From the NCBI GenBank assembly GCA_005778115.1, contig SXKJ01000258.1:1-47950 (forward strand): a DNA stretch of 47,950 nt, given 5' to 3'. The notes under the pieces were generated by a model. That model saw nothing but the letters and a program-made list of their open reading frames with translations, was not told the origin of the DNA and did no database searches. This DNA comes from Planctomyces sp. Its GTDB lineage: Bacteria; Planctomycetota; Planctomycetia; Planctomycetales; Planctomycetaceae. Shown here piece by piece: positions 16,329 through 25,160 of the stretch; position 1 is the stretch's first letter; the number at the start of each line of letters is the position of its first letter. The position numbers and the translations under genes were made by a program.

Positions 16329-16844
16329 GTGAGTCGTCGAAAAAAGAAACACAGTGAAGGTGGCGTCGAACTCAATCTGGCCGCAATGCTGGATATGGCG
16401 TTTCAGTTGCTGGCGTTCTTCATCATGACGTTCAAGCCGGCTCCGATCGAAGGGCAGATCAATCTGAAGCTGCCGCCGCCTCAACCCGTCGCGGGTGCGG
16501 CGAATGCCAAGAAAGCTGGCGACGACGAATCGAATAATGACCCGGTTAAGAATCTCAATTCGTTGATCATCTCGATCTTTGCGACCTCGAATGGCCGTGT
16601 CGCGACGCTGGCCGTCGGTGAGGCGAACATCGCGGGAACGACGGCTCTGGACGGACGATTGAAACAGGTGCTCGGCCCCGAGTCGGGGGCGTCGTTCGAT
16701 CAGGTCATTCTGCAAGTCGGTTCCAAGCTGAAATACGATGAGCTGATGAAAGTCGTCGATGTCTGCACGAAGCAGACGCTCGCGAACGGCGAAAAACTGA
16801 CCAAACTCAGTTTCGTCGAGCTTCCCGATGGAGCACAGCCGTAA
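16329..16844 (+). CDS. ExbD/TolR-family protein, second copy
   Basis: 171 residues with a GTG start (16329) after GGTGC; no better ATG is near. Basic N-terminus S-R-R-K-K-K-H, then the membrane helix with L-A-A-M-L-D-M-A-F-Q-L-L-A-F-F carrying Asp22. The L-T-P of the signature is replaced by L-A-A. Pro-rich L-P-P-P-Q-P-V stretch after the helix, then a periplasmic domain. Diverged in sequence from the first ExbD apart from the helix, so not a recent duplication. Confidence 0.9.
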   Translation: MSRRKKKHSEGGVELNLAAMLDMAFQLLAFFIMTFKPAPIEGQINLKLPPPQPVAGAANAKKAGDDESNNDPVKNLNSLIISIFATSNGRVATLAVGEANIAGTTALDGRLKQVLGPESGASFDQVILQVGSKLKYDELMKVVDVCTKQTLANGEKLTKLSFVELPDGAQP

Positions 16845-16849
16845 CCGTC

Positions 16850-17905
16850 ATGTCCACATTTTCCTCACGATCCCCGAACCCATTTCCTCGCCGCGAAATG
16901 TCCCGGTTGGTGAGGATGCTGGTGATGTTGTGGGTCGTTGGGATGGCGGTTTATTGGACCCGCGATCCGGGAATGTGGAAATGGCTCGCTGACGATGTCC
17001 AAGACGAGGAGGCCGCACCGGCGAAGCTCAACCAGGACTCGGCACCGGTGGAAAAGAAGAACGACGAAACGCAAGTCACCGGCCCGAATGATCAACAGCC
17101 GTTCGAGCATTCTCAGGCCGAATACCTCTTCCAGGCCATCACCGACAAGGAACCGCTCGCGCGCGAAGAGATGCCGGCTTACTGGAAACTCATGCGTTGG
17201 AGCATGACGGAATCGTTCGACGATCTTTGGGAACGCTCTCGCAAAGATCTTTACTTCACTCATCTGGCCGAAGCGCCTGACAAATATCGTGGCGAGTTGA
17301 TTGGCCTGAAGGTCAGCTTGCGGCGAGCCCTCACACACGAGGTCGAAGAGAATTCGGCGGGTGCCAAGCAAGTGTATGAGGCTTGGGGCGTCACCAATGA
17401 GTCGCGCTCCGGACTGTATTGCTTGGTCTTTTATGACAAGCCACCCGAACTGGCGATTCAGCCCAGCATCCACGAAGAGGCCACGTTCGTTGGTTACTTT
17501 TTGAAGCAGTTCACCTACGAAGACGCGATGGGCAAAAAGCGTTGGGCTCCGCTGCTCATCGGCCGATTGCACTGGCGAGAAAACGTGACGCGATCGGCAT
17601 TGCGCCGACAACGCCAAGGCGGAAACCACTGGCAGTGGCTCATCATTGCCGGAGCCGTGGTCGTGTTGGGAGTGGCTTGGAAAAAGACTCGGCCGTCTCA
17701 CCGCCAGGGCCTGGATGCGACCGCACCGCCCGATCACGCTGCCATCGAAAGCTGGCTGGATTCCGGAGCACCGGAAGACCCCTCGCGACTCGACGGGGTT
17801 CTTGCCGAATGGGAAGGGGCGGACACCGAAACGGAATCGCGACCGGTCTCGCTCTCCAAAGATCCCAGAATCTCGCAGTCCGGGGATGTCACGCCAGACA
17901 ATTGA
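16850..17905 (+). CDS. Hypothetical membrane protein of the ExbBD cluster
   Basis: 351 residues, starting 5 nt after the second exbD stop. Two hydrophobic segments, about 18-38 (R-M-L-V-M-L-W-V-V-G-M-A-V-Y-W) and 262-279 (W-L-I-I-A-G-A-V-V-V-L-G-V-A-W). Between them is a soluble domain rich in Trp, Tyr and acidic residues, probably periplasmic, with no motif I recognise; after the second segment a hydrophilic, acidic tail of about 70 residues. The position between the ExbD genes and the toroid gene suggests a structural part of the same envelope complex. Function unknown. Confidence 0.78.
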   Translation: MSTFSSRSPNPFPRREMSRLVRMLVMLWVVGMAVYWTRDPGMWKWLADDVQDEEAAPAKLNQDSAPVEKKNDETQVTGPNDQQPFEHSQAEYLFQAITDKEPLAREEMPAYWKLMRWSMTESFDDLWERSRKDLYFTHLAEAPDKYRGELIGLKVSLRRALTHEVEENSAGAKQVYEAWGVTNESRSGLYCLVFYDKPPELAIQPSIHEEATFVGYFLKQFTYEDAMGKKRWAPLLIGRLHWRENVTRSALRRQRQGGNHWQWLIIAGAVVVLGVAWKKTRPSHRQGLDATAPPDHAAIESWLDSGAPEDPSRLDGVLAEWEGADTETESRPVSLSKDPRISQSGDVTPDN

Positions 17906-18022
17906 ACGTACTATGGTTGCGGGTCGTCTGAAGTGAAAACTCGGACTCCGTCGGCTGACATAAGCGATGAAATTGGTTCAGAGTAGCTCCCATCGTCAAC
18001 GGGATTCCAAGCGAAGAGGTGC

Positions 18023-19597
18023 ATGATGAATTTTTTGAAGCAGCTAATTGGGACTCTTCCAACCCCACAAGATATCAAAGTCGGCGTCCAGAATTGGATC
18101 AAGGAGAACGGTAAATTCTGGGTCGTGAGCGTCGGCATGCATGTGTTGATTTTCGCCGTCTTGGGAGTCGCGATTGGCGCGCCGCATGTGAAGAAGGTGT
18201 TGCAAGAGGTCGTCTTCTTCGACACCGAGGTAGAACAAGCCGTCGAAGAAACGCCTATCGAACACTTCGAGGTTGGAGAGACTCCCATCGAGCCGACGGT
18301 GCTCAACACCGAAACGCTGACTGAGCCACCGGCTGCCACAATCGAACAAGACGCGCAGTTCAACGATAACTCGGCCGTGTTTACGGAAGCTTCTGGCACC
18401 ACGGCTGCGGGAGCAAACTTCGGCGGTCTGGGCGGATTTGATGTGACCGCGATCGGTGCCGGGCCGGCCGTGCGTGGTCCCGGCGGAGTCGGCGGTGGTA
18501 GTGGCGCCACTGATAAAGGCGGATTCAGCAGCCGCGGATCAGGATCAAGGGCGGCAGCGGTCGCCAGTGGCGGTGGCACAGCGGATTCGGAACGAGCGGT
18601 TGCGGCTGCCACCAATTGGTTGGCTCGGCACCAAAATCCCGATGGCGGTTGGGGCTGCGCAGGGTTCACTCGTCAGTGCAAAGACCCCAGTTGCTCAGCT
18701 CACGCCGCAAAGGCTGGGGGAACAGACTACCCGATGGCGGCGACGGCGTTTGGTCTTCTGCCGTTCTTAGCAGCCGGCCAGACGCACAAAACGGCTGGCC
18801 CTTATAAGGGCGTTATCGAAAGGGGTCTGTTGTGGATGTCTAAGAATCAAGACCCCAAGACCGGTCGCCTGGGGGGCGGCAATATGTACGAGCACGGCTT
18901 GGCGACGATTGCTGTTTGCGAAGCCTATGGTTTGAGTAAGGATCCAGGCCTGAAAAGGATGGCTGAAGGGGGCGTGGCCTACATTGTGGATGCTCAAAAC
19001 GACTCTTCAGGAGGCTGGCATTACTCCGCGAATCCACCCACCGTGGGCGATACCTCGGTGGTCGGCTGGCAGTTGATGGGCCTCAAGAGTGCTCAGATGG
19101 CAGGTCTACCGGTCCCGCCGGCAACTCTCACGAAGTCCCAGAAGTTTTTGAAAAGCGTCTCGAAAGGAAAAGCCGGTGGCCTATTCTCGTACGGCCCCGA
19201 TTCGGGACCGACGCCCGCGATGTCCGCTGTCGGCTTGCTCTGTAACCAGTATTCCGGCATGAAGCGAACCGATCCGGCGATGGTCGAAGGTCTGAACTAC
19301 GTCATGTCCAATCTGGGAGCCGCAAAAAGCAATTCGTATTTTCTGTACTACGCCACGCAAGTGATGCACAACCTGCCGGGACCAGAATGGGACACCTGGA
19401 ATCGAAACGCTCGCAAACATCTCATCAGCACGCAGATCAAGGAGGGCTGCGCCAGTGGAAGTTGGACATCCAATGGACACGATGCCGGACCCGTTATGTC
19501 GACCAGCATTCACGCTCTGACGCTGGAGGTCTACTACCGCTATCTGCCGCTGTACCAGCTCGACAACAAGAAGCAGGCGATGATGCCGGACGAGTAG
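18023..19597 (+). CDS. Membrane-anchored prenyltransferase/squalene-oxidase-repeat (alpha/alpha toroid) protein
   Basis: 524 residues, start ATG-ATG at 18023 with GAAGAGG upstream. One membrane helix at about 33-53, then a Glu/Pro/Thr-rich region (60-130) and a Gly-rich linker (about 135-180) leading to a toroid domain (about 190-510) with the repeats H-Q-N-P-D-G-G-W-G and Q-N-D-S-S-G-G-W-H-Y that recall the QW motif of squalene-hopene cyclases. The cyclase DxDD acid motif is not evident, so binding rather than cyclisation is likely. Topology (N-in anchor, extended linker, periplasmic domain) is that of TonB or TolA, and the gene follows ExbB and two ExbD genes, so it may be the driven element of the complex. 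This is inferred, not shown. Confidence 0.85.
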   Translation: MMNFLKQLIGTLPTPQDIKVGVQNWIKENGKFWVVSVGMHVLIFAVLGVAIGAPHVKKVLQEVVFFDTEVEQAVEETPIEHFEVGETPIEPTVLNTETLTEPPAATIEQDAQFNDNSAVFTEASGTTAAGANFGGLGGFDVTAIGAGPAVRGPGGVGGGSGATDKGGFSSRGSGSRAAAVASGGGTADSERAVAAATNWLARHQNPDGGWGCAGFTRQCKDPSCSAHAAKAGGTDYPMAATAFGLLPFLAAGQTHKTAGPYKGVIERGLLWMSKNQDPKTGRLGGGNMYEHGLATIAVCEAYGLSKDPGLKRMAEGGVAYIVDAQNDSSGGWHYSANPPTVGDTSVVGWQLMGLKSAQMAGLPVPPATLTKSQKFLKSVSKGKAGGLFSYGPDSGPTPAMSAVGLLCNQYSGMKRTDPAMVEGLNYVMSNLGAAKSNSYFLYYATQVMHNLPGPEWDTWNRNARKHLISTQIKEGCASGSWTSNGHDAGPVMSTSIHALTLEVYYRYLPLYQLDNKKQAMMPDE

Positions 19598-19725
19598 AGG
19601 GTGTTTCAAATCCAGCACGACGCGCCAGCGAGTGGTTGTTCTTACGGCGACTTGACCGCTCGCGCTTTGTGCTGAGTTCTGCAATCGCTTCCAAAGTCGA
19701 GGTGTCCGACCTACGCGAGGCCAGA

Positions 19726-20547
19726 ATGCCCAGTTTGTCTGGCAAAACGCTGTTCATCACCGGAGCCAGTCGCGGCATCGGTCTGTCAATCGCGCTGCGA
19801 GCCGCCCGCGACGGCGCAAACATCGCCGTCGCCGCGAAGACCACCTCACCTGATCCACGTTTACCAGGCACGGTTCATTCTGCTGTCGAACAAATCAACG
19901 CGGCCGGTGGATACGGATTGGCGTGCCCGTGCGATGTGCGTTTCGACGATCAGATCTCCGCTGCTGTGCAGCGAACCGTTGAGACATTCGGCGGCATCGA
20001 CATCCTCGTCAATAACGCCAGCGCGTTGTTCCTCGCAGGAACGCTCGACACGCCTACGAAACGGTTTGACCTAGTCCACGCGGTCAACGTGCGCGGGACC
20101 TTTCTCGCCTCTCAAGCTTGTCTGCCGCATCTGAAGCGAGCCGCGAATCCACACATCCTCAACCTCGCCCCGCCACTGAATATCGAGACTCGTTGGTTCG
20201 CGCCACACTTGGCGTACAGTCTCTCGAAGTTCGGCATGAGTCTCTGCGTACTTGGCATGGCCGAAGAGTTTCGCTCGGCGGGTATCGCGGTCAACGCGCT
20301 GTGGCCGCACACCGCCATTGCGACTGCTGCCGTTCGCAACTTGCTGGGAGGCGACGATGCCGTCCGTCGTTGTCGCCAGCCGGAGATCGTCGCTGATGCG
20401 GCCTACGCGATCCTCACTCGTTCCAGCCGCGAATGCACCGGGAGATTCTTTCTCGACGAGGACGTCCTACGCGATTCCGGCGTCGGCGACCTTTCGTGCT
20501 ACGCCGTCGATCCGACTGCCGAATTGCTGCCGGACTTCTTTGTGTAG
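19726..20547 (+). CDS. Short-chain dehydrogenase/reductase, HSDL2-like
   Basis: 273 residues from ATG 19726 with GCGAGG upstream; the open frame extends to 19387 but that part overlaps the toroid gene. Cofactor motif T-G-A-S-R-G-I-G (about 11-18), N-N-A-S-A (about 92-96) where most SDRs have N-N-A-G, and an active site Y-S-L-S-K at about 167-171 that retains Tyr and Lys. The L-N-L-A-P-P-L run replaces the usual Ser-containing strand, a feature of the HSDL2 type. Probably acts on fatty-acid or steroid-like substrates with NADP; substrate unknown. Confidence 0.85.
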   Translation: MPSLSGKTLFITGASRGIGLSIALRAARDGANIAVAAKTTSPDPRLPGTVHSAVEQINAAGGYGLACPCDVRFDDQISAAVQRTVETFGGIDILVNNASALFLAGTLDTPTKRFDLVHAVNVRGTFLASQACLPHLKRAANPHILNLAPPLNIETRWFAPHLAYSLSKFGMSLCVLGMAEEFRSAGIAVNALWPHTAIATAAVRNLLGGDDAVRRCRQPEIVADAAYAILTRSSRECTGRFFLDEDVLRDSGVGDLSCYAVDPTAELLPDFFV

Positions 20548-20771
20548 TTCGAGGCGAGCCGCCTGCACGAAGAAAAAAGCACATGCCCGGCCGAGCGAGT
20601 TGCGGCATCCCTGCCTAATGACGTCCGCCGTGGTGCCGTGGAGGACTTCAATCGGGGTGAGCGGGATTGAAAACTCTGAGTGAGTCTTCGCGTCTCATTC
20701 TCGAACCGGGCATGCGAGGTGGCTGCCCATGTGGGTTTCGTGATTCGTCTCTCAATTCATCGGAGCGCGTT
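20548..20771. other. Intergenic region without a recognisable gene
   Basis: Between the SDR and the mraZ end. It begins with a short fragment resembling a repeat arm (GGCGAGCCGCCTGC at about 20554-20567). No ORF, tRNA or further structure could be supported before the inverted repeats starting at 20772. Confidence 0.4.
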
Positions 20772-20823
20772 TTCCGCTCGCGAAACAAAACTTGTCCTCC
20801 ATGACTGCGTCTCGCGAGCGGAA
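20772..20823. repeat. Inverted repeat in the SDR-mraZ intergenic region
   Basis: TTCCGCTCGCGA (20772-20783) and TCGCGAGCGGAA (20812-20823) are perfect 12-bp arms, with weaker outward pairing (CGGAGC at 20761 and GCTCCG near 20829). It directly precedes another palindrome at 20840, giving two back-to-back hairpins between convergent genes. Confidence 0.7.
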
Positions 20824-20839
20824 GACGAGCTCCGACTTC

Positions 20840-20911
20840 CGTAGCACAGGCGGCCCGCCTGTGTCGCAACGCTTCAACAGATCCAAACAGGCGAGCCGCC
20901 TGTGCGACGTC
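20840..20911. repeat. Family-2 palindromic repeat at the mraZ 3' end
   Basis: Left arm CGTAGCACAGGCGGCCCGCC (20840 onward) and right arm CAGGCGAGCCGCCTGTGCGA (20888 onward) pair, and each arm contains its own palindrome. Same family as the insertion at 5281-5348 in dnaE2. The mraZ stop codon (20910-20912) begins in the last base of the right arm. Confidence 0.8.
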
Positions 20912-21392
20912 ACGCCGACAGATCCGTGAACAGCGGCCCAAACTCTGGCATGTCGTTTCGCAACGTTTCCAGCCAGGCGGTCGGATTCCAAATCTCTACA
21001 CAGATCGCCGCTCCAACGATCATCACGTCTTGATTCACCGGCACGTCGAGAAACTCCCGAAAGCCCTCCGGGATCAGCAACCGCGAGCGATTCGCCAGCG
21101 TCACTGTCTTGGATCGTGTCGAGAGCAGTCGGCCGAGTCGCTGCACTTCACTCCAGCGGGATTCCATCTTGCCGGCCTGAATCCGCAGCCTGAGGATCGC
21201 GACGCCGTCGTCGATCCGCTTCGTCCAGTCGGCTGCTTTCCAGAGGCTCAGACATCCAGCCCGTTCTTTCGCCAGGATGCAGTTGCCGTCGGAATCCGCC
21301 ACGAGTTCGGCCATCTCCGCGGGCAGCGTGATTCGGAAGCGATCGTCGATCGTCCGCCGCGCTTCGCCAGTGATGAAAGAGTCCACAGCCAT
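20910..21392 (-). CDS. mraZ: MraZ-type transcriptional regulator, outside a division cluster
   Basis: 160 residues from ATG 21392; a longer open frame to 21617 is not family-like. MraZ has two AbrB-like DNA-binding repeats: [15 protein letters not shown] at about 12-26 and [13 protein letters not shown] at about 108-120. In most bacteria mraZ heads the dcw cluster and represses it; here its neighbours are an SDR and selA and no rsmH, ftsI or mur gene is visible. Targets are therefore unclear. Divergent from selA with a 260-nt shared upstream region. Confidence 0.87.
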   Translation of the reverse strand: MAVDSFITGEARRTIDDRFRITLPAEMAELVADSDGNCILAKERAGCLSLWKAADWTKRIDDGVAILRLRIQAGKMESRWSEVQRLGRLLSTRSKTVTLANRSRLLIPEGFREFLDVPVNQDVMIVGAAICVEIWNPTAWLETLRNDMPEFGPLFTDLSA

Positions 21393-21652
21393 GCCTGCGA
21401 TACTATTGGGCCTTAAACCCACATTCAACCAGTTTCCAAAGATCAATTGGGCAAGTTTTCCACCCGGCGAGGCGGAGACATTACCGGCCTCGCTAATCAA
21501 CCGCAAACAAAAAATCCTCCCAATCGGAAAATTTCGTGTGACCGCACAGGGGACGACGACAGAACACACCACGTCACCGGACTCAGTCACTGGCGAGGAC
21601 GTCGAATCCTCGGACAATGGGTGAGCCTTTCCCGAATGTCAGCGAGGTCCGA

Positions 21653-23074
21653 ATGTCGTTCGACATCTTGTCACGCCTGCCGCCAGTTCAAGACCTGTTG
21701 AGTCATCTGACCGTTGAGCCGCTCATCGCGGAGCACGGCCGCGAGGTGGTGCTCGGTTGGGTGCGCGAAGTTCTCGATCAGACACGACGACGGATCAGTT
21801 CGTCGAATGGTGAGTCCAACAACGATGGACCTCAAAAAGCATCGTTCGACCGAACCGCGTGGACGGAGTTGCTGGCAGAGCAAGTTCAACGGCAAGCTCG
21901 AATTGCGGACCAGCAGCAACTCAGCCGAGTTATCAACGCGACCGGTGTTGTGTTGCACACCGGATTGGGTCGCGCTCCGTTATCAGCCGCCGCGCGGCAC
22001 GCGCTAAGCGAACTCGGCGGTCACTGCAACGTCGAAGTCGATCTCGCAACGGCCGAGCGGCGATATCGGGGCCATCAGTTGGAAGCGACATTCCGCGCGT
22101 TGACCGGTTGCGAAGATGTGCTGATCGTCAACAACAATGCAGCTGCGACCTTGCTGACTCTGCAATCGCTCTGCGCCGGACGCGAAGTCGTCATCTCGCG
22201 CGGACAACTGATCGAGATCGGTGGTTCGTTTCGGTTGCCGGAGATCTTCTCGCTGAGTGGCGCGGTGTTGCGAGAAATCGGTACAACGAACCGCACCCAT
22301 GTTAGTGACTATGCCGCAGCAATCACCGCCAACACGGCGGCGATCATGCACGTCCATCCGTCGAATTACCGCGTGATCGGGTTCAGCGAGACGCCGGCGA
22401 TCGAAGACCTCGTGCCGACCGCTCGGAAACATGGCGTGACCGCGATCGACGACATCGGCAGCGGAGCCTTGATTGATGTCGCGGAGTTCGGGCTCCCTGC
22501 CGAGCCGACATTTCAGCAAAGCCTCTCAGCCGGAGCGGATGTCGTGCTCGGAAGCGGCGACAAGCTGCTAGGTGGGCCGCAATGCGGAATCATTCTCGGA
22601 AAGCACGAGTTCGTGGAGCGAATTCGTCAGCATCCGCTCGCTCGTGCCGTTCGAGTCGGCAAGCTGACACTGGCCGCATTGCAAGCCACACTCGATGCCT
22701 ATCTGCGAGGGACCGCAGCCACAGAGATTCCAACGCTGGCGATGCTTTCGGCGTCGGTCGAGTCGTTGCGATTGCGAGCTCGGCAAGTCGCGGACGAGCT
22801 CGGCGAATTTCCAGATTGCCGTATCGAACTTGCGAATGAAACGGCAGCTGTGGGTGGCGGTTCGTTGCCGGGAGTCGATCTGCCAACGGTCACGTTGCGA
22901 CTGCGATCGCAGTTGATGTCGGCCGACGAGTTCTCTCGCCGATTGCGCCTGGGTTCGATCCGCGTGTTTGGGAGAATCCAGCAAGACGACGTGTTGCTCG
23001 ATTTACGGAGCGTGCTGCCGGAAGACGATTCGCGGCTCGCGTTGGCGGTGCGATGCGCGGTTTCGAATCAGTAG
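21653..23074 (+). CDS. selA: L-seryl-tRNA(Sec) selenium transferase
   Basis: 473 residues from ATG 21653 (GAGG 5 nt upstream; M-S-F-D-I-L-S-R-L-P-P-V fits the family); an ATG at 21617 has no ribosome binding site. PLP enzyme that converts seryl-tRNA(Sec) to selenocysteinyl-tRNA(Sec). Family motifs: R-V-I-N-A-T-G-V-V-L-H-T-G-L-G-R (92-107), V-N-N-N-A-A-A-T (159-166), D-D-I-G-S-G (266-271) and the PLP Lys304 in S-G-D-K-L-L-G-G-P-Q. Residues about 50-64 are a polar insert. No selB, selD or tRNA(Sec) is in the window, so the rest of the pathway must lie elsewhere. Confidence 0.94.
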   Translation: MSFDILSRLPPVQDLLSHLTVEPLIAEHGREVVLGWVREVLDQTRRRISSSNGESNNDGPQKASFDRTAWTELLAEQVQRQARIADQQQLSRVINATGVVLHTGLGRAPLSAAARHALSELGGHCNVEVDLATAERRYRGHQLEATFRALTGCEDVLIVNNNAAATLLTLQSLCAGREVVISRGQLIEIGGSFRLPEIFSLSGAVLREIGTTNRTHVSDYAAAITANTAAIMHVHPSNYRVIGFSETPAIEDLVPTARKHGVTAIDDIGSGALIDVAEFGLPAEPTFQQSLSAGADVVLGSGDKLLGGPQCGIILGKHEFVERIRQHPLARAVRVGKLTLAALQATLDAYLRGTAATEIPTLAMLSASVESLRLRARQVADELGEFPDCRIELANETAAVGGGSLPGVDLPTVTLRLRSQLMSADEFSRRLRLGSIRVFGRIQQDDVLLDLRSVLPEDDSRLALAVRCAVSNQ

Positions 23075-23289
23075 CCTGATGGCGACACCCAAAACTCGGC
23101 GTTTAGGCTCTCACGGCCTTGAGAATTTGCTCAAAGGAATGAATCGATCGACCAGCAAGGGGTAAGACGAGCGGAACTTAAGATTGAAGAATTGGCCAGC
23201 CGTACCCTCAGGTTCGCCGACTCTTCCCCGCCAGTCGAGTGACTGCTGTAATCCCGTCTCGTCGATCCGAACTTGGAAGGAGCCTCCCG

Positions 23290-25041
23290 ATGCCAAAGCC
23301 TTGGCGGTTTGCCCCGCATGATGCCGCCGCCGTGCGCGAGTTGTCTCAACGATTGCGAGTCCCCGCGCTGGTCGCGCAAGTCTTGGTCGCACGTGGGCAC
23401 AGCAGCAGTTCGGCGGCCGAGACGTTCTTGCAATCGAGCATGATGGCGCTGCACGAACCGGATTTGATGCCGCATCTCTCGGAGGCCGCGGATCGAGTCG
23501 TTTCGGCGGTGAAGTCGGGGCGACGGATCACGATCTACGGCGACTACGACGTCGATGGCGTGACCGCGACAAGCATCCTGTGGCATTGCTTGCGGCTCGC
23601 GAATGCGACCGTCGATTACTACATCCCGCATCGCATGGAAGAGGGCTACGGCCTGAACTGCGACGCGATCCGGCAGCTTCATGAGGAAGACCCGCAGCGG
23701 CTGGTCGTGACCGTCGATTGCGGCATCTCTAGCGTCGCCGAAGCGGCGCTGGCGAAAGAACTCGGACTCGAACTGATCATCACCGACCATCATGTTATGG
23801 GGGCCGAACTGCCTCCGGCCGCGTGTCTCGTACATCCTCGTTTGCCTGGTTCGACGTATCCGTTCGGCGAACTTTGCGGAGCGGGTGTCGCGTTCAAACT
23901 GGCATGGGGCATTTGTCAGCGATTGGGAGACGGCAAGCGGGCCTCACCTGCGATGCGTGAGTTCTTGATGAGCGCGGCGGGGCTCGCGGCGATCGGCACC
24001 GTGGCCGATTGCGTGCCGCTGGTTGACGAGAATCGAGTGCTCGTGCGGTACGGGCTGGGGAGTCTCGTCGAACGATGCAGCTTGGGGATGAAAGCGCTGC
24101 TGAAAGTCGCAGGCTTGGGAGACAAAAACGAACTCGCCGCGGACGACATCGGCTTCACGCTCGGCCCGCGCATCAATGCGGTCGGACGCCTGGGCCAAGC
24201 GCGGCTGGCAGTCGAGTTGCTGACGACCGACAACCCCGAACGGGCGCTCGCGCTGGCCAAGTATCTCGACGAACTCAATCAGCAGCGGCAGACGGTCGAA
24301 CGCAAAATCCTGAAGCAAGCGAAGGAGATGGTCGCCGAGAACCCCGCGTGGCTCGACAGCCCCGCGCTGGTGTTGGCTCACGAGGAATGGCATGCGGGAG
24401 TGATCGGTATCGTCGCCAGCCGTGTCGCCGAGCAATTCGAGAAGCCAGCCATCTTGATCTCACTGTCTCGGCAAGATCACGTCGGTCAGGGATCGGGGCG
24501 GACATTCGCCCGATTCGATTTGCACACCGGGTTGACGGCGTGTGCTCACCACCTGAAATCGTACGGCGGACATCAAGCCGCCGCCGGTTTGAAGATCGAC
24601 GCCGACCGGATCGACGCCTTCCGAACGGAGTTCTGCGAACACTTCTCGCGCACACACGAGGTCCAGGCCAGCGACCGCGAGGTGTCGGTGGATGCCGAGG
24701 TGCGACTGGCGGACCTGACTCGGCAAGCGGTGCAGATGCTTTCGAAGCTCGGCCCGTTCGGCCGCGAGAACCCGAAGCCGGTGTTCGTCGCCGCTCGCTG
24801 CGAATTGGCCGAACCGCCACGCAAGATGGGGGAGGGAGAACGCCATCTCTCACTGCGACTCAAGCACTACGGCACCGTGATGCGCGCCGTCTGCTTCGGA
24901 GCCGGCGACTGGGCCGACCAGATCGCAGCGGTCGGCGGGCCGATCTCCGTCTGCTTCGCCCCGACGATCAACAGTTTCAACGGCTACGAGAACGTCGAAC
25001 TGCGACTCATTGACTGGCGCGCGGATGAGCCGTCGCCGTAG
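23290..25041 (+). CDS. recJ: Single-stranded-DNA-specific exonuclease RecJ
   Basis: 583 residues from ATG 23290 with AAGGAG upstream. 5'-3' exonuclease of the DHH family used in RecF-pathway recombination and repair. Motif I G-D-Y-D-V-D-G (84-90), motif III T-D-H-H (165-168) with catalytic Asp and His, DHHA1 domain with S-G-R and S-Y-G-G-H-Q-A-A-A-G near 430, and an OB-fold C-terminal region. Length is normal, and no repeat insertion is present. A perfect family-1 repeat lies 21 nt after its stop. Confidence 0.95.
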   Translation: MPKPWRFAPHDAAAVRELSQRLRVPALVAQVLVARGHSSSSAAETFLQSSMMALHEPDLMPHLSEAADRVVSAVKSGRRITIYGDYDVDGVTATSILWHCLRLANATVDYYIPHRMEEGYGLNCDAIRQLHEEDPQRLVVTVDCGISSVAEAALAKELGLELIITDHHVMGAELPPAACLVHPRLPGSTYPFGELCGAGVAFKLAWGICQRLGDGKRASPAMREFLMSAAGLAAIGTVADCVPLVDENRVLVRYGLGSLVERCSLGMKALLKVAGLGDKNELAADDIGFTLGPRINAVGRLGQARLAVELLTTDNPERALALAKYLDELNQQRQTVERKILKQAKEMVAENPAWLDSPALVLAHEEWHAGVIGIVASRVAEQFEKPAILISLSRQDHVGQGSGRTFARFDLHTGLTACAHHLKSYGGHQAAAGLKIDADRIDAFRTEFCEHFSRTHEVQASDREVSVDAEVRLADLTRQAVQMLSKLGPFGRENPKPVFVAARCELAEPPRKMGEGERHLSLRLKHYGTVMRAVCFGAGDWADQIAAVGGPISVCFAPTINSFNGYENVELRLIDWRADEPSP

Positions 25042-25062
25042 TTGCTTGACCCCGAATTAGAC

Positions 25063-25148
25063 AGGCGAGCGGGGCGGCGTCAGCCCCCCGGTCCTGCGGC
25101 GAACTCACTCAGCAAATCACCGGGGGGCTGACGCCGCCCCGCTCGCCT
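25063..25148. repeat. Family-1 palindromic repeat between convergent recJ and isomerase genes
   Basis: Perfect 30-bp arms (25063-25092 and 25119-25148) around 26 nt, identical in arm sequence to the copy at 10005-10092 but with a different spacer. It ends 13 nt before the isomerase stop codon. Arm identity with spacer divergence indicates selection or conversion on the arms, or recent spread. Confidence 0.95.
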
Positions 25149-25160
25149 AAAACATTTCGC

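Noticed and set aside
21393..21460. MraZ autoregulatory TGGG repeats
   Set aside because: TGG triplets upstream of mraZ are spaced 7 and 10 nt, not the regular spacing of known MraZ boxes; too weak to call.
21653..23074. tRNA(Sec) or SECIS element near selA
   Set aside because: No cloverleaf with an acceptor and extra-arm pattern, and no in-frame TGA selenoprotein, was found nearby.
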